A stretch of 64,000 nt of DNA from Chloroflexota bacterium (GTDB lineage: Bacteria > Chloroflexota > UBA6077 > FW602-bin22 > JACPRP01), in the NCBI GenBank assembly GCA_023480885.1, contig JAMCWX010000061.1, positions 51,956 through 115,955 on the forward strand, in the 5' to 3' direction. The position numbers and the translations under genes were made by a program. Below are positions 1 through 9,078 of this stretch, in pieces (position 1 is the first letter of the stretch; the number at the start of each line of letters is the position of its first letter). A model generated the notes under the pieces. It saw nothing but the letters and a program-made list of their open reading frames with translations, was not told the DNA's origin and searched no databases.

Positions 1-406
1 GTCGCAGGCTCCCGCAGAAGTGCGACAAACGTTTGCCAAGTATGAGCGTTACAGCCTTGAAGCTCTAAATCGCTATGGCGGCAAGACTTATTACGTGGAT
101 TATGTCTTTCACGAATGGTGGAAGCCGCAAGAGAACGCGGAAGACCTCGCCGTTTACCCAGTCTTCGGCAATTTCAAGAGGAAGCTTTTCTCAATCGAGG
201 AGCTAAGGGAGCTAGGTTTTGACTATGTGGTGGTGACTGGCGAGAGCCGTGCATACTATATGTCTGAGGAAGGCAGGCAAAAGTGGCCGACATACTATCA
301 GTTTTACAAGTCATTGGACCAGGGGATCGAGCAACTACAGGAGTTTCGACCCATCCCATTGCACGCTCCAGGTCCGACCATAAGAGTTTACATGATTTCC
401 AAATAA
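1..406 (+). CDS. C-terminal part of a probable membrane glycosyltransferase (5' truncated by window edge)
   Basis: The reading frame is open to the left edge (first codon at position 2), so only the last 135 or so residues are seen. They contain no membrane segment; they look like the soluble extracytoplasmic tail found after the membrane part of GT-C (PMT/ArnT-like) transferases, with a 'FDYVVVTGES' strand and a 'GPTIRVYMISK' end. The tail of the GT-C protein at 15427-16905 ends in a similar way ('IDFVVTAPDT...IKVYRVAR'), which is the main basis for the call. It precedes a broken methyltransferase and two glycosyltransferases on the same strand, so it probably belongs to the surface polysaccharide locus. 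The family assignment is an inference from a fragment. Confidence 0.5.
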   Translation, partial: SQAPAEVRQTFAKYERYSLEALNRYGGKTYYVDYVFHEWWKPQENAEDLAVYPVFGNFKRKLFSIEELRELGFDYVVVTGESRAYYMSEEGRQKWPTYYQFYKSLDQGIEQLQEFRPIPLHAPGPTIRVYMISK

Positions 407-468
407 GGCTCACTGCAGCCTGACAGCAATGCAAGTTACCCATCGCGATCGGAGCAGCTAGATGTTGA

Positions 469-1137
469 ATAAAGTGCAGCTTCTCCATCGAAGGCCTCCT
501 CAAGGCGCGGGAGCGGCTCGGGGATCGAGGGCTGTACGTGATGGCCGACGTGACGCGTCTGCCCTTCGCCGACGGCGTTTTCGATGGCGGAGTTTGCGCG
601 CACGTCATTTACCACATTCCAGGTCGAGAGAAGCAGCAAGCCGCCTTTCGTGAGATGTACCGTGCGCTGGCACGGGGAAGAACGAGTGCGATTCTTTACG
701 TAAATCCAAATCACCTGTACTTGGATTTGGGGCAGGACTTCGTTCATCTGAGCATGAGTCTCTTGAGACTCGCCAAAAGGAGTTTTACGCGGCTTGTGGG
801 GAGAAAGCAAGCCGACGAAGACGATAGTGCGTACTACGCGCCTGTGAAAGAAACTGGGGAATCTCTGTACTTGCGCGCTTATCCCGTTGGCTGGGTTAAG
901 AGCCTTTTCCCTCCAAGGGGGGTGGAGGTTCGCTGCTTGAGGTATTTCAGCCACGGTTTCACACGTCGTTGGGTAAGAGACAACTCAGCTTTCTGGTCGG
1001 CTTTTCTGAGGCTGGCCAGTCGTATCGAGGACCTTCTGCCTCACGTCCTGGCACATGTCGGCAATTACGTCGTCGTGATCGTCAGGAAAAGGGAACACGA
1101 GCGTATCAATAGAGGAACGCCACATGCTGGAAGGTGA
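469..1137 (+). pseudogene. SAM-dependent methyltransferase lacking its N-terminus
   Basis: The open frame begins just after a stop at 466-468 and reads 'SIEGLLKARERLGDRG' and 'MADVTRLPFADGVFDG', which are the acidic-loop and motif II/III region of a class I (Methyltransf_11 type) SAM methyltransferase, followed by 'HVIYHIP' and a C-terminal helical part. The glycine-rich SAM-binding motif I and the preceding 60-100 residues are not found in any frame upstream: 407-468 is too short to hold them. A GTG at 538 could start a 199-residue protein, but it would lack the SAM loop. The stop overlaps the next gene by 14 nt, so the 3' end of the operon structure is intact. Most likely a 5' deletion product; translation of the remnant cannot be excluded. 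Confidence 0.65.
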
Positions 1138-2320
1138 GGGAGTTCTCTGTTTCGCTCCAGAATGCTGGGATGGCCTATGGCGAAGCCGTCAGCACATTAT
1201 GTCTGTCCTGGCTCGCCGCAACATGGTGCTCTTCGTAGAGCCACGCGCTTACCTGAAGCCAGTGATCAAGCAGATCTCGCTAAGGAGGTTGAGCCTCAAC
1301 CAGAGCGGCCGCTGGAAGCTAAGCCACGTCGGTGATCATTTATACGTTCTTAGGCAACCGGCCCTCGCGCCCGTAAGCGGCAATTTCCTGATTGGCGCCG
1401 CAACAGCTTTTATCCGAAGGTCCATCATCAAGCGAGCTATGAAGAATCTGCGCATCGACAATCCCATTGTCTGGATCGAACGGCCAGACACGTGGGACGA
1501 GGCGGGAAGATTCGGCGAGAAGCTCCTCGTGTACCGGGTTGTCGACGAGTATTCCGCGTATCAGGGGCTGACACCCGAAGCTAGGGCACTCACGCGCGAG
1601 CAGGAACGATGGCTAATGGACAGAGCCGACCTCGTACTCGTCGCTTCGCGCTCGCTGCTGGCAAGCAAGAGCCAACTGAATCCGAACACGTACCTCGTTC
1701 CTCACGGCGTAGACCATAGCCGTTTTGCCATCGCGATGGCCGATTCGCGTCCTCTTCCCGCGGACATCGCGGTTGTTCCCCGACCCATAGTGGGTTACAT
1801 CGGACTTGTTGGAGCGCGACTCGACCTTCCGCTTCTGGCCGAGATTGCCGTTTCTCATCCCGATTGGTCGCTCGTCTTCGTCGGAGAAACCAACGCGGTC
1901 GGGTGCGAGGAGCCACTCCGCCGGCTCGAACGTTCCCCGAACGTTTATTTTCTCGGAAGGAAGGATGTGAAATCCGTTCCCTACTACGTCCGAGCGTTTG
2001 ATGTGGGTATAATCCCCTATCGCCAGGATGAAGAAGCGTGCCATGCCAATCCACTGAAGCTGTTGGAATATCTGGCCTGCGGGAAGCCAGTCGTTTCGGC
2101 GAACATCCTGTCGGCGCGTGAGTTCGCCGATGTAGTAGATATTGCTGAACACAGAGACAGCTTCGTGACTCTCGTAGAACGTGCGTTGGAAAACAAGGGG
2201 GACAACGCGGCTGTGCGGCTTCGCCAGGAAGTCGCCGAGCGAAATACCTGGGAACGAGTTGCCAATACGCTGTCCGAAATTCTGGCTGCAGCTATCGAAC
2301 GAAAGAAGCGCGAACGCTAG
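1124..2320 (+). CDS. GT4-like glycosyltransferase
   Basis: A 398-residue cytoplasmic protein of the usual length for GT-B glycosyltransferases. The second Rossmann half shows 'VVPRPIVGYIGLVGARLDL' and the nucleotide-sugar binding segment 'ANPLKLLEYLACGKPVVSA' with the E-x7-E-like arrangement; the linker has 'LVPHGVDHSRF'. It would transfer a sugar from a nucleotide donor onto a lipid-linked or polysaccharide acceptor on the inner face of the membrane. The ATG lies inside the end of the truncated methyltransferase (14-nt overlap) and its stop overlaps the GTG of the next glycosyltransferase by one base, so the three are one transcription unit. The substrate cannot be told from sequence. Confidence 0.85.
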   Translation: MLEGEGVLCFAPECWDGLWRSRQHIMSVLARRNMVLFVEPRAYLKPVIKQISLRRLSLNQSGRWKLSHVGDHLYVLRQPALAPVSGNFLIGAATAFIRRSIIKRAMKNLRIDNPIVWIERPDTWDEAGRFGEKLLVYRVVDEYSAYQGLTPEARALTREQERWLMDRADLVLVASRSLLASKSQLNPNTYLVPHGVDHSRFAIAMADSRPLPADIAVVPRPIVGYIGLVGARLDLPLLAEIAVSHPDWSLVFVGETNAVGCEEPLRRLERSPNVYFLGRKDVKSVPYYVRAFDVGIIPYRQDEEACHANPLKLLEYLACGKPVVSANILSAREFADVVDIAEHRDSFVTLVERALENKGDNAAVRLRQEVAERNTWERVANTLSEILAAAIERKKRER

Positions 2321-3615
2321 TGAAGAGCGAGATTCGATCTTCAGTGGGAAAGGGTGAAGTATTAAAGCGTTCGGCCCGAAAGCGCGTGCTGTTTGTGGAA
2401 TGTGCCGCGGGCTTCGGCGGTTCGTCCATCGTTATTCGCAATTTGCTGAAAGACCTCGATCGCAATCGGTTCGAGCCGATTGTCCTTTTCTATCGCCACA
2501 ATCAGTTGGTGCCAGAGTTAGAGAAAACCGGCGCCAGGGTGCTCGTCATAGACGCGTGGGATGGTGGGAAGACAGCCTGGCGTCTGCCCAAGAAGAAAAC
2601 CATTCTGCGACGTGGGCTCGCCGCTGTGCCACCTTTGAAGGCCGCTGTTCATTTCGCAAGATTCCTTTCGCTGTTTTGCAGACACGAACTGCCAGTGGCG
2701 CTGCGGCTCAGAAGAATCATGGCGCGTGAGCGAGTGGACCTCGTGCATTTGAACGATGAGCCTGTGGGCAATAGGGAAGCGATTGTCGCCTGCTATTTGG
2801 CCCGCATTCCCTGCGTCAGCCACATACATCAGTTTGGCTATCCTAACATCTTTGACCGCTTAATCAGCAGACGTGTCGACTACGCGATATACATATCTCG
2901 GGCAATGCAGCAGTACTGGCAGGAGCGACTTCCGTTTCGGCGCCATCGTGTGATTCATAACGGCCTTGACTTGAGCGATTTTGCTGCCGTCCAGGACGCC
3001 GCCGCAATCAGGCACGAACTTGCGCTAGGGGGCGGCGACTTTGTCGTGGCTAGCGTTGGCAGGCTGACAGAGTGGAAAGGGCACCGCGTTCTTCTTCGTG
3101 CGCTCGCTCTGGCGCGGGAGAAGATTCCCAACCTGGCTTGCGTGGTTGTTGGAGCACCAACTTCAGAGCCGGAGGTTCAATATGAGAGCGAATTGCTGCG
3201 GCTTCGCGACTCACTCGGACTTGCGTCGGTTGTTCGGTTTCTCGGACATCGTTCAGATATCGGTCGGATCCTTGCATCCACCGACGTCCTGGCACACACG
3301 TCGACTTCCCCTGAGCCGTTCGGCCTCGTGGTGATTGAGGGTATGGCCGCATGTCTGCCTGTCATCGCCACAAATGCTGGTGGAGTTCCCGAGATCATCG
3401 ACCACGGTGTCAATGGCCTTCTCGTAGCTCCTGGGGATCCACAGGCGCTGGCAGAAGCGCTAATGGCTATCGCCTCAGACAGGTTGTTCGCCAGGCGAAT
3501 TGGCCTGGCGGCACGATCTCGTGTACAGGAGAGGTTCACGACAGCGCGAATGGCGCGGGAAGTTGAAGCGGTCTACGAGGCTGTGCTGAACTATCAACTC
3601 ATAAGTGTCGACTGA
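2320..3615 (+). CDS. GT4 family glycosyltransferase
   Basis: A 431-residue GT-B enzyme. The N-terminal half holds the acceptor-side Rossmann fold ('VLFVECAAGFGGSSIVIRNLL', 'VDLVHLNDEPVGN', 'CVSHIHQFG'); the linker has 'VIHNGLDLSDF'; the C-terminal half has 'VASVGRLTEWKGH', 'VRFLGHRSDIGRILASTDV' and the donor-site signature 'SPEPFGLVVIEGMAACLPV' with the E-x7-E pair typical of GT4. The GTG start overlaps the previous stop by one base (TAGTG). It is the last gene of the rightward cluster; the next gene, 3634-4980, is convergent and only 18 nt away. Likely builds the same glycan as its neighbours; donor and linkage unknown. Confidence 0.9.
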   Translation: MKSEIRSSVGKGEVLKRSARKRVLFVECAAGFGGSSIVIRNLLKDLDRNRFEPIVLFYRHNQLVPELEKTGARVLVIDAWDGGKTAWRLPKKKTILRRGLAAVPPLKAAVHFARFLSLFCRHELPVALRLRRIMARERVDLVHLNDEPVGNREAIVACYLARIPCVSHIHQFGYPNIFDRLISRRVDYAIYISRAMQQYWQERLPFRRHRVIHNGLDLSDFAAVQDAAAIRHELALGGGDFVVASVGRLTEWKGHRVLLRALALAREKIPNLACVVVGAPTSEPEVQYESELLRLRDSLGLASVVRFLGHRSDIGRILASTDVLAHTSTSPEPFGLVVIEGMAACLPVIATNAGGVPEIIDHGVNGLLVAPGDPQALAEALMAIASDRLFARRIGLAARSRVQERFTTARMAREVEAVYEAVLNYQLISVD

Positions 3616-3633
3616 GGTGGTCGGCTTGAAACG

Positions 3634-4980
3634 TCAGTGGCTTGCGCTTCCCCTTCGCAACTGTCTGGATTTGACAATATAGCTCCACGCTGACAGCGAT
3701 ACTAGATAGACTACCAGGGACTGTATCGGTATCGAGTACCTGGCGTTTTCTCCATACTCCGTCAGGGCCTGAACCACTGACGCCGAAAGGACGACGGCTA
3801 TAACCAGGACATCGAGAGCCGACGGGAAGAGTTGTCTGCGAATAAGAGATCTGCATAAAGAATATGCTGTGATGCTCAAGAACATCAAATTGACCAGAAC
3901 CAGCAGGCGCTTCTCGATCCACCATGTCGATTCCAATGCCCTTGCCAGGAAGGGCAATTTCACTTGCTCCAATTGCCAGTAGTTCGATACCCTCCAGAAT
4001 TCGATCCAGGCCCGCGAAGCGCTCTTGAGATACAGCGTGGGGTGCTCAACGAACAAAGTGACTGACAGCGTCGTCAGGCGCCTCGACAAGTCGCCGAATG
4101 ACGTCCCCGTTACCTTTTGCATTTCAGGGTAGGCATTCCATATCGTCATCGAATGGGAGCCTGTATTCGCTATTTGTGCCTGCCTGTAGCGCAGGTACAA
4201 ATCCCTGATTTCCGCGTATTCATCGGGGGCCAACTCAATGAAAGCTCCAGCGTGCTGGCTCAGGTTGTAGCCTACGAGCGTCGTGGGCCCGAAGTAGTTT
4301 GTGGTGACGCTATTGAAAACGCTCCAGCCGAGGACCATAACTATGATGGGGCTAGCGAAGCTTAACAGATGACTGGCTCGCGCCGTTGTCGGGACAATTG
4401 CGCGACCTTGATGCGACCATTGGAGCGCAAAGAACAGACAATAGAGTGGTGCCAGCAACAGTAGAATTGGACGTGTTAGTCCTGCCAACCCGACCACGAT
4501 TCCTGTGCACGCGAGATGTGGAAGGTAATGCCTGGTCCTGTGTGAAGCCGGTGCGACCAGCAGCAAGGAGCAAACGAGAAGAAACGTGCTGAGGGTTTCG
4601 CTAAGGATGTTAGCTTCGGCAAATAGTTGATTGAGGCTCAAACTGTGCGAGAGCCCCACCAGGAATGCAAAGATAGCGCTCTGTGTTCGATTCAGCGCAA
4701 ACCAGTACAACATCAAGGAGATCGAAATGCCCATTGCCATCTGCGCATACCAGACCAGGCCATAGTCGAGTCCAAAGGAAAGAAGCATCAGGGGGTATAT
4801 CGGTGTTCTACTTCCATCGCAGTTGCCGAAGTCGAGGCTTCTGATCTGAGAAGCAAGATTTATGTAGCCAGAAGAGTCGGGATACTGGACAGGCATGTAG
4901 TTGAAGTGAACAACTACCCTGATGAGCACGCAAATGAGGACGAGTGCAAAGAAAGCCGCTCTTGCCGCCGATGCCTTCAT
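3634..4980 (-). CDS. GT-C type membrane glycosyltransferase
   Basis: A 448-residue polytopic protein with about ten hydrophobic helices. After the first helix comes the extracytoplasmic loop with 'YPDSSGYINLA', in the place where GT-C enzymes (PMT, ArnT, PF13231-like) carry their catalytic acidic residues, and 'SRTPIYPLML'. Such proteins use polyprenyl-phosphate sugars on the outer face of the membrane. It is the last gene of the leftward unit LVIVD protein - LuxR - LuxR - GT-C, with its ATG overlapping the stop of the LuxR gene (ATGA). That coupling suggests it glycosylates or works with the secreted LVIVD protein, which is an inference. Confidence 0.75.
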   Translation of the reverse strand: MKASAARAAFFALVLICVLIRVVVHFNYMPVQYPDSSGYINLASQIRSLDFGNCDGSRTPIYPLMLLSFGLDYGLVWYAQMAMGISISLMLYWFALNRTQSAIFAFLVGLSHSLSLNQLFAEANILSETLSTFLLVCSLLLVAPASHRTRHYLPHLACTGIVVGLAGLTRPILLLLAPLYCLFFALQWSHQGRAIVPTTARASHLLSFASPIIVMVLGWSVFNSVTTNYFGPTTLVGYNLSQHAGAFIELAPDEYAEIRDLYLRYRQAQIANTGSHSMTIWNAYPEMQKVTGTSFGDLSRRLTTLSVTLFVEHPTLYLKSASRAWIEFWRVSNYWQLEQVKLPFLARALESTWWIEKRLLVLVNLMFLSITAYSLCRSLIRRQLFPSALDVLVIAVVLSASVVQALTEYGENARYSIPIQSLVVYLVSLSAWSYIVKSRQLRRGSASH

Positions 4981-5459
4981 TGCCTTACGTCAGACGGTTG
5001 CTCCAACCAGCCTTCTCGTGCGGCGCAGACGACGGCAGCCGCGCGAGAGCGGACGCCGAGCTTTTGCAGTGTCTTGCGCACCTGGCGCGCTGCGTAGCTG
5101 TGGCTGGCCGATAGCGCTCGAGCTATCTGCTTGTTCCCTGCGCCACTGGCCACCATTGCTAAGACGAGCGTGTCGACTTCGCCGAGGGGATGCCTTTGTC
5201 GCCCCCGTCGCGTTTCTGCGGTCGAGGAATGGTGTTCGGTCAAGACCAGGCCGTAACGCTCTGTGACCGAATCAAAGGTGAGGATGCCAACGAGAAGCAG
5301 TCCATCCCCCTGGCGCACGGTATTGGGCAGGGTCGAGCCATTTCGAAGAAGCGTTTGAGGCGACGACGTTCCCTCGCGATAGTTGTCCGCGCGAAGGCAG
5401 CGTCGCCCATCCCCTAGATCGTTGGAAATCTCGCTCGCCGATGGCGCCGCGTCTCCCAT
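4977..5459 (-). CDS. Divergent LuxR-type HTH regulator with short N-terminal domain
   Basis: 160 residues. The C-terminal 65 form a GerE/LuxR helix-turn-helix: 'EVDTLVLAMVASGAGNKQIA', 'SASHSYAARQVRKTL' and 'KLGVRSRAAAV'. The usual 'LTPRE' opening is altered. The N-terminal part has no receiver, PAS or autoinducer domain; instead it has 'GDGLLLVGILTFDSVTERYG', a short beta-rich stretch that is also present in the neighbouring regulator ('VHVVGLIAYDPRRDTYHL'). The two genes are tandem paralogues 34 nt apart. It overlaps the GT-C gene by 4 nt. DNA binding is expected from the family; what the short domain senses is unknown. Confidence 0.75.
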   Translation of the reverse strand: MGDAAPSASEISNDLGDGRRCLRADNYREGTSSPQTLLRNGSTLPNTVRQGDGLLLVGILTFDSVTERYGLVLTEHHSSTAETRRGRQRHPLGEVDTLVLAMVASGAGNKQIARALSASHSYAARQVRKTLQKLGVRSRAAAVVCAAREGWLEQPSDVRQ

Positions 5460-5493
5460 ATACGCACTCTCCTTTACATCATCCTGGTCTGTA

Positions 5494-5901
5494 TCACGCG
5501 AAATTCAGCCAGCCGTTGTGGAGCGCCTTGATTACCGCCTCGGATCGTGTTGTGGCGTCAAGGCGAGCGAAAATGCTTTGAAGATGCCTTTTCACAGTGT
5601 TCAGAGCGATGCCTAGCTTCTTGCCTATTGCCTCGTTGCTCAGGCCTCCTGCGACTAACTGCAGGATCTGTAATTCCCTTGGACTGAGTTGTCCGCATCG
5701 CTTCCTACCTGGCTTTGGGGCCGAAGAGCCGCGAGTTAGCGATTCGCCGCGCAGAAGATGATACGTATCACGTCGCGGATCGTAGGCGATCAATCCGACG
5801 ACGTGCACCCCCGTTTCGATCTGACCCGCAAGCGTGCGCCTGTCGAGGTGAGACACGTTGACTTCATTCGTTGGGTTGGCTCCGACACTTTTTCCCTTCA
5901 T
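5494..5901 (-). CDS. LuxR-type HTH regulator with short N-terminal domain
   Basis: 135 residues with a canonical C-terminal LuxR/GerE HTH: 'LSPRELQILQLVAGGLSNEAIG' followed by 'IALNTVKRHLQSIFARLDA'. The 70-residue N-terminus carries 'GQIETGVHVVGLIAYDPRRD', matching the paralogue downstream. There is no phosphoacceptor domain, so this is not an ordinary NarL-type response regulator. It sits 71 nt after the LVIVD protein gene and 34 nt before the second LuxR gene, so all are probably cotranscribed leftward. It may control this operon or the polysaccharide genes; no binding site was identified. Confidence 0.82.
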   Translation of the reverse strand: MKGKSVGANPTNEVNVSHLDRRTLAGQIETGVHVVGLIAYDPRRDTYHLLRGESLTRGSSAPKPGRKRCGQLSPRELQILQLVAGGLSNEAIGKKLGIALNTVKRHLQSIFARLDATTRSEAVIKALHNGWLNFA

Positions 5902-5972
5902 AGTTTCTTACCTGTGTTGGCTGGCCGGGCGGTCGGCCCAGCCAGCCTCTCGATCGAATCTGGGAGATAGGT

Positions 5973-8738
5973 TTAGTGCGTCGCGTTCATCTGAATTGCT
6001 GGTAGATAAATCTTAGCCGCTGGCGTGAACGTTGGACCAGGTGTAACGGACGGGCTCGGCGTGGCTGTCGGACCAGGCGTGGGCGATGCACTTATGTGGG
6101 TGTACGTATCGCCGTCGCCTGAGCGATAGGGACTGACGTTGTCGGCGTTGTCTCGAGCATGGACGCGGAAGTAATAGGTCTTCCCTGCCTGGACCGTTGC
6201 CGGGCTCGTCGGGCCAAACCAGGCAGAGGTCGCGGTCGTGTTGGTCATCCAATCCGTCCATGTACCCGAGGACTCCACCTTGTACTGGATATCGTAGCTC
6301 TTGATGCCAAGGCCGCCATCCGAGCCTGACCACGAGACCTGGAAAGAGGTGATGTTTTGCTCGGACGGCAGCGGCGCCATCGATGTCGTCGGTGGCGTGT
6401 GGTCATAGTTGTAGTTGACTGTCACCTGGCCTGTCGGCGCTTCCGATGGTAACTCCAGCGCGCGCACGGTGCCATAGCGAGCGCCTTCAGGGCCTTCAGT
6501 GGTGGCGGCATACAGGTACTTGCCCGCCGACCAGATGCCAGTGACAGTGCCTGCCGAGATAGTGAATTTCTTCAGCGGGGCGGCGGGATCGGAAACATCG
6601 AGCACGGAAACGCCTTGCCAATGGCCTGCGACGTAGGCGTACGGGCCGGCGACGAAAACGTCGTAGGCAATGCCAGGCAGACGTCCTAGACCTACATGGC
6701 TTGGTGAAGCTGGAGTGGTAACGTCGATGATTTCGAGCCGGCCAGGGTATTGCCAATCTGAATCGCTGTGATCGGCAACGTAGGCGTAGTTGCCCGAGAC
6801 GTGCACAGCCAAAGCGAAGTTTGTAGGCGCCGTGCCCGCGAGGATAGGCGCCCAGGGATCGTCGAATCTGAAGACGCGGAGGCCGTTGGCTCCATCTGCC
6901 ACGTAGGCGTATACACCGGCGACGTATACGCTCCACGCATCCTTGGCCTCTGTAGACGTGGCGATGTGAGTGGGCGCTGCTGGATTGGAAACGTCGTATA
7001 CTTTGAGGCCGGCGGAGCCTGCGGCCACGAAAGCCAGATGGCGACTGACGAAGATGCCCCGGGCGGTGCCAGAGATTGGTGTCGTCGAGACGACTGATGG
7101 CGCCGACGGATTGGCCACGTTCACCACGGCGATGCCCGAATTCGTGTCGTCGCTGCCATAGGCTACGTAAGCGAAACCGCCTTCGATGGCCACATCATTC
7201 GCCGATTGCGGTATGGGGGCGGATCCAACCTGAGCGATATTGGCTGGATCGAGGACGCTGAGCACCTGTAGACCCGAGGTTCCGTCGGCAACGTAGGCGT
7301 AGGAACCGACGACGCGGGCCTTGTTGGCTGGCTGCGACAAGGTCCGGGTGCCGACTACAGGCATGTTGGATAATGGGGCCGCAAGCTGGAATATCCTGAA
7401 GCCCCAACCTTCTGCTGCGACGTAGGCGAAGTTGCCTTCCACGGTCAGGTTAATGGCATTCAAACCAGGCGTATTAGCTAACTGGTACGGGTGGCTGGGA
7501 TCGGACACGTCGATGGTTTCCAGCCCTTTCCAGTGGTCGGCGAGGTAAGCGTATTTACCCGCGACGACGACGTCGTATGCGAGCGCCCAGGTGCGGAGGC
7601 CGCCAACCCACGTGGGGGTCCAGGGATCCGAAACGTCGAGGATCTGGAGACCCATCTCATAATCGGCGAGGAAGGCGTAGTTCCCGGAGACGAAGACGCT
7701 CATGACAAGGCTCGGGCTGTCCCAACCATTGCCATACTCGTGAGGATTGTTAGGGTCGGAGATGTCGAGAACCTTCAGCCCCGTGGCGCCGAGCGCGATG
7801 TAGGCAAAGTTGCCCTGGACGTGAATCCCCGTTGCCACCGCACCAGGATCCGAAACGGTGTGGGAGCCCTTCGTCTTCATATTCCACGGCTCTTTGACGT
7901 CAAGTATCTGAAGGCTCGGCGAGGCGCCGATCACGTAGGCGTACTGGCCGACGACCTGAACGCCGGTGGTACTCCCGCCAGACGTGCGCTGCCACTCTCC
8001 ATTGAGGATGGCCGCTGGCGCCGCGGGATCCTTCACGTCGAATACCTTGAGCCCCAGACCGTCCACCGCAACGTAAGCGTAGTGGTCTGCGATCGCGACT
8101 TTTTGCGCTGATCGGTTACCGGGCATCGTGACAGAGCCCACTACAGACGGGCTTGAAGGATTGCTCACGTTCACGATGTACAGGCCAGCGGTGCCAGCAG
8201 CTAGATAAGCGTAGCCGCCGGCGACGGCAACGCCGTTAACCTGGATGCTGGCTCCCATGTACATCTGGTAGGTCTCACGCGGGGCATTGGTGTTAAACTT
8301 GAACCTTCCGGAGACAGGATCGATGGCGACCTGGCCTGGCTCCACGTAGGCATTCTGCCATCCAGGCGAGTTGAGATCGGCGCTGACGGCAGTCTTTTTC
8401 CCGCCTGGTCCAGCGTAGGCGTCGGATGCCACGTCTACACCATCGACGAAGATCGTCATTCCGTCTGGCTTACTATAAATGGTTCCTACCTCACTAGTGT
8501 CTATAGCCGTCTCGTTCAGCTTTGTCATCTGCACCGTGCTGCTGTCGTTCTTGAAGGTGAACGTGGTCGGGTCTAGATCTCCAGCGTCGCCCGCCTGCGT
8601 TCCTGAAACAGTGGTCATGTAGGCAGGCATCAGCGGCAGCAGCGCCAGGGCCGCACCAAGGATCGTTACCCCCAGCAGCACTCTCCACGAACCCTTCCTT
8701 GCGGGCCGTCCCCTCCTGACAATCGTGGCTATGCTCAT
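5973..8738 (-). CDS. Secreted LVIVD-repeat beta-propeller protein with Fn3-like domain
   Basis: 921 residues. An N-terminal signal or anchor helix (about residues 19-42) is followed by a 110-residue unknown region. Then come 14 copies of a roughly 40-residue LVIVD repeat of the form 'V.G.YAYVAD...GL.VLDVSDP..P..VG', from about residue 165 to 760; fourteen copies would fit two seven-bladed propellers (inference). Next is a fibronectin-III-like domain starting near 'TPPTTSMAPLPSEQ' and ending with 'YYFRVHARDNADNVSPY', then a Pro/Thr linker ('TPGPTATPSPSVTPGP') and a short 'KIYLPAIQ' end. The protein is exported, probably surface-bound. The start is preceded by GGGAGG 12 nt upstream, a long spacing. 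It heads the LuxR-LuxR-GT-C unit. Ligand unknown. Confidence 0.85.
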   Translation of the reverse strand: MSIATIVRRGRPARKGSWRVLLGVTILGAALALLPLMPAYMTTVSGTQAGDAGDLDPTTFTFKNDSSTVQMTKLNETAIDTSEVGTIYSKPDGMTIFVDGVDVASDAYAGPGGKKTAVSADLNSPGWQNAYVEPGQVAIDPVSGRFKFNTNAPRETYQMYMGASIQVNGVAVAGGYAYLAAGTAGLYIVNVSNPSSPSVVGSVTMPGNRSAQKVAIADHYAYVAVDGLGLKVFDVKDPAAPAAILNGEWQRTSGGSTTGVQVVGQYAYVIGASPSLQILDVKEPWNMKTKGSHTVSDPGAVATGIHVQGNFAYIALGATGLKVLDISDPNNPHEYGNGWDSPSLVMSVFVSGNYAFLADYEMGLQILDVSDPWTPTWVGGLRTWALAYDVVVAGKYAYLADHWKGLETIDVSDPSHPYQLANTPGLNAINLTVEGNFAYVAAEGWGFRIFQLAAPLSNMPVVGTRTLSQPANKARVVGSYAYVADGTSGLQVLSVLDPANIAQVGSAPIPQSANDVAIEGGFAYVAYGSDDTNSGIAVVNVANPSAPSVVSTTPISGTARGIFVSRHLAFVAAGSAGLKVYDVSNPAAPTHIATSTEAKDAWSVYVAGVYAYVADGANGLRVFRFDDPWAPILAGTAPTNFALAVHVSGNYAYVADHSDSDWQYPGRLEIIDVTTPASPSHVGLGRLPGIAYDVFVAGPYAYVAGHWQGVSVLDVSDPAAPLKKFTISAGTVTGIWSAGKYLYAATTEGPEGARYGTVRALELPSEAPTGQVTVNYNYDHTPPTTSMAPLPSEQNITSFQVSWSGSDGGLGIKSYDIQYKVESSGTWTDWMTNTTATSAWFGPTSPATVQAGKTYYFRVHARDNADNVSPYRSGDGDTYTHISASPTPGPTATPSPSVTPGPTFTPAAKIYLPAIQMNATH

Positions 8739-9078
8739 AATGACGTTTTACCTCCCAGGCAGAATTCAAGTATCGCCATCTCCACCGAGCCAATGTAACA
8801 GCGGAACCTAAAATCAGGATAAAGAAAGTCGGCAAAGTTGCTTGCAATCCTTTAAACATGCTCGCTCTCTATTCGCCGAAACTCGCGGGCATGTTGCAAG
8901 ATGAGTCTCTTTGCCGCTTCCCTGGACGAATTGCTTCAATTGTTGGGCGCTGAGAGGCCATTTGCCTCGCAGTTACAGAAGCGACCAGTGGAAAATCCAG
9001 GAATGAGTAAGGAGATGCTTGACTGAGAAGAGGCCGAGATACGTTTTCGGCGGCGCCGTTCACTACATCCTGCAGGCG
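8739..9078. other. Gene-free stretch between the LVIVD gene and the oxidoreductase gene
   Basis: These 340 bases hold no recognisable gene. On the minus strand a frame beginning at 8859 encodes a hydrophobic start ('LPTFFILILGSAVTLA') but then runs out of frame into the LVIVD gene, so it was not called. The stretch should contain the promoter of the leftward LVIVD operon; no convincing -35/-10 pair was found by eye. Confidence 0.4.

Noticed and set aside
8738..8859. Minus-strand frame with a hydrophobic start ('TFFILILGSAVTLA') before the LVIVD gene
   Set aside because: Only 40 codons lie outside the LVIVD gene; the rest is an out-of-frame reading of that gene. No ribosome site.
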